This document shows, one piece after another, positions 1 through 4,746 of a stretch of DNA of 7,217 bases. The notes under the pieces are model-generated. The model did not search any database and was not told the origin of the DNA. It saw only the letters and a list, made by a program, of their open reading frames with translations. How positions within the stretch are numbered: the first letter of the stretch is position 1; every line of letters begins with the position of its first letter. The translations under genes and the position numbers were made by a program. This stretch comes from Dehalococcoidia bacterium (GTDB taxonomy: Bacteria > Chloroflexota > Dehalococcoidia > SHYD01 > SHYC01), in the NCBI GenBank assembly GCA_016844365.1, contig JAENIT010000094.1:1-7217 (forward strand), read 5' to 3'.

Positions 1-19
1 TTCGGCGGCTCCAACCCAG

Positions 20-48
20 GCCTTAACAAGGCGCTGGGGCGAAGCCCC
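20..48 (-). terminator. Two small hairpins after the cupredoxin gene
   Basis: gcctt/aaggc (20-24 and 28-32, loop aac) and ggggc/gcccc (36-40 and 44-48, loop gaa) are adjacent 5-bp perfect stems. The GC-rich one begins six bases after the stop at 54-56. No U-tract is seen, so termination is possible but weakly supported. The stretch 1-53 holds nothing else recognisable. Confidence 0.35.
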
Positions 49-53
49 CACAA

Positions 54-551
54 TTACGGCCTGGGCAGCACCGTGAGGTATCCCTCCATAGAGGGCGTAT
101 GTACCGTGCAAACGATCTTAAACACTCCCACCTTATCGGCTTTGAAGTTCACGGTGGTGAGCTGGCCCCGCTTTACGTTAAAGGAGTCCACGTACCCCTT
201 GATATTGGCGGGGTGGTCGGCACCGTTGATGCCAAAGATCTTTAGCTCCACATCATCGCCCTGAAAGACGGTGAAGCTCTCCGGTGCCCAGCGGTAGGCC
301 GAGGTCTCCCACTTTCCGTCCACCGGCGCCTTGAGAATGTACCCTCCGCCCGGCGGCTCCGCCTGAGACGGGAAGGGCTCTTTGGCCACCTCTGTGGAGC
401 CTTTGTACTCCACCGCGCTCATGTTTATGACCCACTTAGTGGGGGGGATGGATGCTGCCTTGGCGCTCTGTTGGGCGCAAGCCGCCCCTAGCGCGGCAAT
501 AGCAGCCAGAGCTGCTAAGGCAATAACTGTAAGGGGTAATCGTCTATTCAC
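54..551 (-). CDS. Exported cupredoxin (type 1 copper protein)
   Basis: This 165-residue protein starts at GTG with AGGAGG five bases upstream. The N-terminus (MNRRLPLTVIALAAL...) is an export signal to about residue 24. Cys25 follows LGAA, an imperfect lipobox with Leu at -4 and Gly at -3, so either lipidation or cleavage near KAA|S is possible. The mature part is one cupredoxin domain (about 85-163), with YRWAPESFTVFQGDDVELKI as its first strands, His113 in GADHPAN, and the copper loop VCTVHTPSMEG giving Cys148, His151 and Met155: a full type 1 set. CuA is excluded because only one Cys is present in the loop. Blue copper proteins of this size carry single electrons between respiratory partners; next to two multiheme cytochromes it probably exchanges electrons with them or with a terminal oxidase or reductase. 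The loop spacing, Cys-x2-His-x3-Met, falls between amicyanin and plastocyanin. Confidence 0.9.
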   Translation of the reverse strand: MNRRLPLTVIALAALAAIAALGAACAQQSAKAASIPPTKWVINMSAVEYKGSTEVAKEPFPSQAEPPGGGYILKAPVDGKWETSAYRWAPESFTVFQGDDVELKIFGINGADHPANIKGYVDSFNVKRGQLTTVNFKADKVGVFKIVCTVHTPSMEGYLTVLPRP

Positions 552-589
552 CTGCTCCTCCTCTACCCAAGGCCTCTATCCTGGGATGG

Positions 590-595
590 CTTATA
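590..595 (-). promoter_or_regulatory. Possible -10 element for the cupredoxin gene
   Basis: The minus strand reads TATAAG in TTTGGTATAAGCC, between the hairpin at 624-654 and the cupredoxin GTG at 551. The spacing would give a leader of about 30 bases. No good -35 hexamer is visible, so the gene may instead be read from upstream. Confidence 0.25.
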
Positions 596-623
596 CCAAA
601 TTGCTCTTGCGTCTGAGGGTAGC

Positions 624-654
624 TGGAGCTGGGCGCATAAAGCGCCCAGCTCCA
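624..654 (-). terminator. Strong 13-bp hairpin after the multiheme cytochrome
   Basis: tggagctgggcgc (624-636) pairs perfectly with gcgcccagctcca (642-654) across a 5-base loop (ataaa), 17 bases past the TAA at 671. On the transcribed minus strand the five-T run lies before the stem and no U-tract follows, so it is not a canonical intrinsic terminator. The stem's strength and position favour a termination, pausing or 3'-stabilising role between the cytochrome and cupredoxin genes. Confidence 0.65.
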
Positions 655-670
655 AAAACCTTGCTCCCTA

Positions 671-904
671 TTAATGACCTGTCTGTAACACCGTGCGCTT
701 CCACTGGTGGCATATCTCGCACACGCCACGGTTATCGGCTCGCAGCAGGGTGCTGTCATCGGTGGTCAGCGTGGTAAAGAACTGCTTGTCATCGTTCGTG
801 CCGCTGGGCGGCCCAGGGGTCCCACCAGGAGCGTCGTCACCCTGAGCTGGGCTGGGCGCTCCCGCAGGAGAGTCCTTAGCGGCCCAAGGTGACCGAGCTA
901 GCGG
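671..904 (-). pseudogene. C-terminal end of the multiheme cytochrome in shifted frame, fifth heme site
   Basis: Just past the stop at 876, the +1 frame on the same strand encodes a Pro/Gly/Ala-rich linker (KDSPAGAPSPAQGDDAPGG) and then a compact C-terminus with DDKQFFTTLTTDDSTLL, RADNRGVCEICHQWKR and a TAA at 671-673. CEICH (plus 707-721) is a genuine heme-binding motif, and Asn-Arg-Gly-x-Cys-x-x-Cys-His-Gln near the end is typical of doubled-CXXCH cytochromes. There is no start codon or ribosome binding site for separate translation. The TAA of this frame at 905-907 and the TAA of the main frame at 876-878 confine the shift to 876-907. Removing one G from the ggg coding run near 882-885 would fuse the two parts and restore about 70 residues. 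The piece is therefore the real end of the upstream gene, broken by one base in the DNA or in the assembly. Confidence 0.8.
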
Positions 905-2315
905 TTACAGTGGTGGATGTGGCCGTTGCGCCGTCGTTGGCCAGAGGCAGGTGCATAACGCCGTCGGCCCCGGGGCCCACGCCGCTGACATAGCCCTCCA
1001 ACTCCGGGTTGCTGCGGAAGGTGGTCCCTCTGGGGTCGGCCCACTGCCACATGGTCATCTCCGTCCGGTGCCGGAATCGGGTCACGCCGCCGCTGGTGAG
1101 GCCGACCGTAGCGCCGTCGGAGGGGTAAGCGCTATGACAGGAGCCGCAGAAGTTGGCAAAGGTGCCCGTGGCAGCGCCACCAAGGGCTCCAGTCTGCTTA
1201 GCCCCGTACTGCTCATTCACGTAGTCTTTGGGCGTTTCATCCTTGGTGAAGGTGGCCGAGTCCTCATCGTAAGCGTACACCTCCACGTCCACGCCGTTGA
1301 TCTTGTCCTTCAACAGACGGTAGTTCTTGGTGCCGTGGGGGTTGTGACAGCCGGTGCACTGGAGCTTGTCCGTAGCCAGGTCCACAGCCGTTTGTCGCTG
1401 ACCGGTCTGGCCGCCCGGGGTGCCTGCGGGGGTGCCAGCAGCGTAGCCAGCCAACTGGGCGTAGGTGATGGAAGACCCCGCGTTACCCCAGGGCTGGGTG
1501 TCATTCCAGTTGGGGTCGGCGTCGTGTCGAGATGTTACCCTCGCGCCATTGTAGTACTCGAAGCCGCCGCCCAACAGGTTCAAGGCCGCGGCTGGGTCTG
1601 AGGTGAAGTAGCGTGTGGCCACCTTCGCTTGGGTGACCTGAGCTGAGGCAATACTGGCGTCCAGAACGGTCATCTGAGTAGCCTTGTCCGCCGGAGGTGT
1701 GGTCCCGTTCTTAGCAACGGCGAAGGTGACCGAGGAATCCGTAGTCCCCGCGGGGATGGCCGTCAAGGTTTTGGTCCAGGGGCCTGTGCCTGTCCAGGCC
1801 GAGGCTGTGGTGTCAAACCCTGAGGTAGCCCCTGCCGTCAGTGTTAGGTCCACGGTCTTGGCGGCTGACGCGTGCTTGTTGCGCACGTTGATGGTGTAGG
1901 TAGCGCTGGTCGGGGAGGTTGGCCCGATGTACTCCGCTGCCTTAGTGATCCAGATGTCGTAGTCCGCAGCCGACTGGTCCGAGTACTTGGTGTAGGTTCC
2001 AATACCAGCGTTGGCGGCTGAATCCGAGTCTCCAATCGTAGTGCCCAGCTTCCTACCATTAATAACGTCCAGCACAGAGCCGGTGCCGTTATGACAGGTG
2101 ATACAGAGCTGAGTTTTAGTGTCCACCGCCGCGAAGAGCAGCCTGAAGCTGGCCTGGGCCGCGTGGGCCCGGTGGCAGGCCATACACTTGGCCGTGGTGG
2201 CGCTGTAGTTGCCATGAGGTCCAGCATCAGCAGCGGCTGGTTGCGCCGGCGCCATACTGAAGGCCGCCATTCCGAGAATTACTGCGATTACTAAGGAAAA
2301 CCCTATCCTTTTCAT
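876..2315 (-). CDS. Exported multiheme cytochrome c, doubled-CXXCH type (4 hemes in this frame)
   Basis: This is a 479-residue protein. It starts at ATG behind AAAGGGGGTGA, a near-complete anti-16S match. A signal peptide runs to about residue 29 (cleavage near AAA|D). Four CXXCH motifs begin at Cys44, 71, 320 and 390. The first two form a classic doubled-CXXCH unit (HGNYSATTAKCMACHRAH, then CITCHNGTG); the third is CTGCHNPHG, again with the trailing His that often ligates a heme. Between hemes 2 and 3 lies a 240-residue stretch whose part at about 119-225 (TYTINVRNKHASAAKTVDLTL, WTKTLTAIPAG) resembles an Ig-like, CARDB-type beta-sandwich. The frame ends in TAA at 876-878, but good cytochrome sequence with a fifth CXXCH follows in another frame, so the stop is probably premature. 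Role inferred: extracytoplasmic electron transfer, possibly surface exposed. The cupredoxin gene follows on the same strand. Confidence 0.88.
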   Translation of the reverse strand: MKRIGFSLVIAVILGMAAFSMAPAQPAAADAGPHGNYSATTAKCMACHRAHAAQASFRLLFAAVDTKTQLCITCHNGTGSVLDVINGRKLGTTIGDSDSAANAGIGTYTKYSDQSAADYDIWITKAAEYIGPTSPTSATYTINVRNKHASAAKTVDLTLTAGATSGFDTTASAWTGTGPWTKTLTAIPAGTTDSSVTFAVAKNGTTPPADKATQMTVLDASIASAQVTQAKVATRYFTSDPAAALNLLGGGFEYYNGARVTSRHDADPNWNDTQPWGNAGSSITYAQLAGYAAGTPAGTPGGQTGQRQTAVDLATDKLQCTGCHNPHGTKNYRLLKDKINGVDVEVYAYDEDSATFTKDETPKDYVNEQYGAKQTGALGGAATGTFANFCGSCHSAYPSDGATVGLTSGGVTRFRHRTEMTMWQWADPRGTTFRSNPELEGYVSGVGPGADGVMHLPLANDGATATSTTVTASSVTLGR

Positions 2316-2321
2316 CCCATT

Positions 2322-2375
2322 TCACCCCCTTTCCTTGGATTTTGTGTTACCAATTGATAACAACTTCTCCGACAT
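2322..2375 (-). CDS. Possible 17-residue leader peptide overlapping the cytochrome RBS
   Basis: An ATG at 2375, with the perfect Shine-Dalgarno hexamer AGGAGG (plus 2387-2392) 11 bases upstream, opens a 17-codon frame (MSEKLLSIGNTKSKERGG). Its TGA lies within the GGGGGTGA ribosome binding site of the cytochrome gene, six bases before that ATG. The arrangement would allow translational coupling. The frame is too short for coding statistics, and the AGGAGG spacing is longer than ideal, so this is a candidate only. Confidence 0.25.
   Translation of the reverse strand: MSEKLLSIGNTKSKERG
2345..2362. promoter_or_regulatory. Near-perfect 18-bp palindrome before the cytochrome gene (possible operator)
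   Basis: tgttaccaattgataaca has eight of nine complementary pairs around an AATT centre. It lies 30-47 bases upstream of the cytochrome ATG, downstream of the possible -10 at 2404-2409, where a repressor site or transcript element could act. It does not match the FNR or CRP consensus. The regulator is unknown, and a chance palindrome in AT-rich DNA is possible. Confidence 0.3.
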
Positions 2376-2581
2376 GACCCTAACAACCTCCTAACACGGA
2401 TTTTCTATAGTGTTGCCATGTTGCTGATCTACCAACTCCATTTTGCATCGCGGACAGTTACAGCCAAGTGAAAGTTGTCGAACAGATGTTAATACGGTGT
2501 TAAATCTACCTTTGTATGGCCCATATATATCGAGGCCGGAGCAATCCTGTTCCTTGCCCCGGCGCGTCCCCCTCTCCTCAA
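2376..2581. other. Non-coding stretch upstream of the multiheme cytochrome
   Basis: These roughly 200 bases are more AT-rich than the genes and contain no supported coding sequence. Scattered TTAA/GTTA-type motifs occur (for example gttaatacggtgttaaat at 2489-2506). This is the most likely place for the promoter of the cytochrome and cupredoxin genes. Confidence 0.5.
2404..2409 (-). promoter_or_regulatory. Possible -10 element for the multiheme cytochrome gene
   Basis: On the minus strand this reads TATAGA (in CACTATAGAAAA), 89 bases before the ATG at 2315 and inside the AT-rich intergenic region. The hexamer 17 bases upstream is GTAGAT, a poor -35 match. The assignment rests on position and composition only. 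Confidence 0.25.
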
Positions 2582-2684
2582 TCCTCTCCCACTAGGGGAG
2601 AGGAAGCGCGACCTAGCCCTCTCCCTTGATGGGAGAGGGCTAGGCGCCGCCCTGAGCCTGCCGAAGGGGTGAGGGTGAGGGTGA
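2582..2684. repeat. Intergenic palindromic repeat (REP/MITE-like), two nested hairpins
   Basis: Two inverted repeats sit side by side just after the propeller stop: tcctctccc/gggagagga (2582-2590 and 2596-2604, 9 bp, 5-base loop) and cctagccctctccc/gggagagggctagg (2612-2625 and 2631-2644, perfect 14 bp, 5-base loop ttgat). They share the CCTCTCCC core. They are followed at 2645-2684 by gccctgagcctgccgaagg and a ggggtgagggtgagggtga tract. This CCTCTCCC/GGGAGAGG plus GAGGGTGAGGGTGA layout is the pattern of short dispersed palindromic repeats known between genes in many environmental genomes. In the transcript it would fold strongly 44 bases after the stop and may end or stabilise the upstream message. 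There is no U-tract, so it is not a canonical intrinsic terminator. Copy number elsewhere cannot be judged from this window. Confidence 0.75.
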
Positions 2685-2687
2685 ACC

Positions 2688-2965
2688 TTAGTAGGTCCAC
2701 ACCTGCACCCTTCGGTTGAAGCTGTCAGCCACGAAAACTCGCCCCTTGGTATCCAAAGCGATGCCCGCGGGGTAGTTGAACTCCCCATTGCCGACTCCGA
2801 AGCCGCCAAATGAGTAAAGATACTTAGGCTCGTCGCCGTTCACGTCGTAGACCACCACCTGGTGAGATGCGGCGTCCACAATGTGGAGTCGCCCCAGATC
2901 ATCTATGGCTAGGCCTCGGGGAAGACCAACGCTACCCTCCCCTTCTCCCACGGCGAAGCGCCGTA
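2688..2965 (-). pseudogene. NHL propeller protein, C-terminal part in shifted frame (blades 5-6)
   Basis: This segment has no credible start of its own; an ATG at 3050 in this frame runs through sequence that is coding in the other frame. From about LLRRFAVGEGEG onward it is excellent NHL sequence: blade 5 contains LPRGLAIDDLGRLHIVD and VVVYDV, and blade 6 contains YPAGIALDTKGRVFVAD followed by NRRVQVW and a TAA stop. It is the direct continuation of the gene upstream, but between residue Tyr234 of the first part and the GEGEGSVGLPRG start of blade 5 there is room for only about half a blade. The outer strands of blade 4 (normally a VADSNN..RVQVF-like stretch of roughly 20-30 residues) are missing. 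So this looks like a deletion of a length not divisible by three rather than a single-base slip. It may be true gene decay or an assembly collapse. Confidence 0.75.
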
Positions 2966-3664
2966 GTAGCGACCCTTCTTGTCCTCGGCCATGCCGTTGG
3001 GGTAGCTCATCTCGCCCCCCGCCGTGCCGCTGGTGTCGGTGGTACCCCATGCTGATTTGATCTGGCCGCCTCCTTTGTCCACCGTGAACATTCGGTGAGG
3101 CGGTCGCCCTTCACTAACCATCAATTCGCCATCCCTGCTGAAGGTAACAGCCAGGGGCGATGTGGCCCCTATGGTCTCCGAGCCAATGCTGAGGGGCATC
3201 TTATAGCTGTTATCCGGGTTATATACGTCCACCAGCCCCCTCAGGACATCAGACACGTATACTAATCCGTCCCGATCCACTGCCGCGTAGAGGGGTTGTC
3301 GGTTGGCGTCAGTGGTGTTAGGGGGCTCTAACTCCCCCAGAGGGTTGAACAGATTGTCATATACCAGGGTGGTCCTGGAGCCGCCCGTCTGGGTAACGTA
3401 GATTCGGGAGCCATCGGGACTTAATGCCACGCTCACTGGCCTTGCAGGCCCCACCACCGATGTAAGATACCGGGGAGCTACCCCCTTGGCCAGGGCCCTG
3501 ATTCCCGGTAACGAGGTAATGGGCTTCCCCGTAGTAGCGTAGTAGGTCGCGACTGTCCCTGTCCCAGCTAAAAGAGTAAGGAGCAGCGCAAAGACCACCA
3601 GTTTAATATTTACAACCAGGAGCGTAGACAGATACGCAAAAATGGAACTGGACAAAGTCTTCAT
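2909..3664 (-). CDS. NHL-type six-bladed beta-propeller protein, N-terminal part (frame broken)
   Basis: The frame gives 251 residues but only about the first 234 read as real protein. It starts at ATG with AGGAGG seven bases upstream, inside the end of the TPR gene. A membrane helix at about 17-34 anchors it, with the remainder predicted outside. Propeller blades follow: 65-112 (with SPDGSRIYV), 113-158 (with DRDGLVYVSD), 159-207 (with SRDGELMVSE) and a fourth starting at about 208 (SYPNGMAEDKKGRYY). After Tyr234 the sequence stops resembling a blade and runs to TAG at 2909-2911. Blades 5 and 6 continue in a different frame to 2688. NHL propellers usually bind proteins or other ligands; paired with a TPR scaffold and cytochromes, a structural or docking role in a redox complex is plausible. 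I infer that the original gene spanned 2688-3664 with six blades. Confidence 0.8.
   Translation of the reverse strand: MKTLSSSIFAYLSTLLVVNIKLVVFALLLTLLAGTGTVATYYATTGKPITSLPGIRALAKGVAPRYLTSVVGPARPVSVALSPDGSRIYVTQTGGSRTTLVYDNLFNPLGELEPPNTTDANRQPLYAAVDRDGLVYVSDVLRGLVDVYNPDNSYKMPLSIGSETIGATSPLAVTFSRDGELMVSEGRPPHRMFTVDKGGGQIKSAWGTTDTSGTAGGEMSYPNGMAEDKKGRYYGASPWEKGRVALVFPEA
2950..2964. repeat. Small perfect hairpin at the propeller frame break
   Basis: acggcg and cgccgt form a 6-bp perfect inverted repeat around a 3-base loop (aag). It lies directly after the last codon of good blade-4 sequence (Tyr234 at 2963-2965), that is, at the inferred deletion junction. The neighbouring gtagtag (2963-2969) is a possible microhomology. 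Confidence 0.6.
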
Positions 3665-3667
3665 AGC

Positions 3668-4645
3668 TCATCCTCCTCTACTTCCTTGAGATACCGGCTT
3701 AGCCTCCAGCGCTCCTATTCTCTGCAAGGAGCCTCTGGCCCAAAGGTTCTGGGGATCAATCGCCAGGACCTGCCGGAACGCGCTTGCGGCGTTGTCCAAC
3801 TGCCCGCTCTCCTCATAGGCCAGCCCCAGCCCGTAGTGGGCGTCCACGAAGTCCGGCCGCTCCCTGACCACGGCTCCTAACTGACGAATGGCGGACTGAT
3901 AATCTTTGTCTGAATAGGAAACCATTCCCCGGGCGTGCGCGGCCATGATTTTATCGCCCATAGCAGTATAGGTGTCGACCAAGCCCTGGTACGCCTCCTT
4001 ATAGTTGGGGACAAATCGGGTAGCGTCTTTATAAGCCACGGTCGCCTTATCCCATTGCCCCTTGCGTCGATAGGCCTCTCCAAGCCAGTAGCGAGCCTCC
4101 GCGTCTCCGTTGTCCAAGGTAATAGTTTCCTGGAAACTTTCTACGGCCTCATCAAATCTTCCGCTACCCAGGTATAGAGTCCCCAGGTTGTAGAAGGCTA
4201 GGGCTAGGGCCTTCTCATTGAGGCGAACGGGGTTGCTCCGGTGCAGTTGAGCTAACTGCTCATAGGGGGCCAGCGACTCCTCACGCTTACCACTGGTGTA
4301 GAGCAAGTGACCCAATCCTAGCAAGGCATCCTGATTTTCGGAATCAACACTCAGGGCTTCCTCGTACTGGGCTATGGACTCTTTGATTCTGCCGGCTGCC
4401 ATGTAAGCCCCCGCTACTGCTATCCTCAAGCCGGGATTCGAGGGATCGGCCCTCACCGCCTCCTCCAGGTTCTTAATAGCTCTATCTGTAAGCAGGGTCT
4501 TATCTTGCCCAGAGTAACGGTCCTGGTAATAGTAGGCGCCAAAGCCCACAACAGCCACGACCAGAAGGACCCCAACTACCACATTAGCCCTGTCCAGCAC
4601 CGCATCGCTTATCTTAGATATTGGCGACCAGAAATATCTCTCCAT
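3668..4645 (-). CDS. Membrane-anchored tetratricopeptide repeat (TPR) protein
   Basis: This is a 325-residue protein. It starts at ATG behind the purine-rich run AGGAGGGGAGG, whose second GGAGG lies five bases from the start. A short cytoplasmic N-terminus (residues 1-20) precedes one hydrophobic helix at about 21-40. The rest is TPR solenoid. Clear 34-residue units are at about 71-104, 105-138, 148-181, 182-215 and 267-300, with a weaker one near 216-249 and a half unit around 54-70; the consensus residues (W/L-G-Y, G-A-F/Y, P near position 32) are visible. With no predicted second helix, the repeats are probably outside the membrane. TPR proteins are protein-binding scaffolds; here it may hold cytochromes or the neighbouring propeller protein. 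Its stop lies 3 bases before the propeller start, which indicates translational coupling. An assembly role, like the TPR protein CcmI of System I, is a possible analogy only. The family is certain, the specific role unknown. Confidence 0.9.
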   Translation of the reverse strand: MERYFWSPISKISDAVLDRANVVVGVLLVVAVVGFGAYYYQDRYSGQDKTLLTDRAIKNLEEAVRADPSNPGLRIAVAGAYMAAGRIKESIAQYEEALSVDSENQDALLGLGHLLYTSGKREESLAPYEQLAQLHRSNPVRLNEKALALAFYNLGTLYLGSGRFDEAVESFQETITLDNGDAEARYWLGEAYRRKGQWDKATVAYKDATRFVPNYKEAYQGLVDTYTAMGDKIMAAHARGMVSYSDKDYQSAIRQLGAVVRERPDFVDAHYGLGLAYEESGQLDNAASAFRQVLAIDPQNLWARGSLQRIGALEAKPVSQGSRGG

Positions 4646-4746
4646 ATCGGCCTCCCCTCCTTTCTGTACCCTATGTGCGCGGCCCCCTTGAAGGCTGGCA
4701 GCAGACTACTATAGTGCGTTCTCTGAAGGCTTCATCCTGGCAATCT
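4646..4746. other. Gap between heptaheme cytochrome and TPR gene
   Basis: This 101-base gap is the only non-trivial spacing between the first three genes. I see no convincing terminator hairpin. It contains TATAGT on the minus strand (plus 4708-4713), but no well-spaced -35 element, so a separate promoter for the TPR gene is possible and unproven. The left end holds the TPR gene's ribosome binding site (AGGAGGGGAGG on the minus strand). Confidence 0.5.

Noticed and set aside
81..113. CuA (cytochrome oxidase subunit II or N2O reductase) interpretation of the cupredoxin
   Set aside because: CuA needs two cysteines in the Cys-x3-Cys loop; only one (Cys148) is present.
876..907. Programmed +1 ribosomal frameshift, as in prfB, at the cytochrome stop
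   Set aside because: The context is CGC-TAA, not the CUU-URA-C slip site, with no internal Shine-Dalgarno sequence at the required spacing. A one-base indel is simpler, though homologues would settle it.
951..1601. Plus-strand frame of 216 residues opposite the multiheme cytochrome
   Set aside because: The opposite strand encodes clear CXXCH motifs and a signal peptide. The plus frame has no recognisable family and is an antisense shadow.
2489..2809. Minus-strand frame of 106 residues across the intergenic repeat
   Set aside because: It is a translation of the CCTCTCCC palindromes (PLPSRERAR/SPSGRG-type text) and overlaps the real propeller end in another frame. It has no usable ribosome binding site.
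2404..4716. Shared octamer CACTATAG (minus strand) before the multiheme cytochrome and TPR genes as a common promoter motif
   Set aside because: Eight bases shared once within 7 kb is expected by chance, neither copy has a good -35, and the distances to the start codons differ (about 90 and 64 bases).
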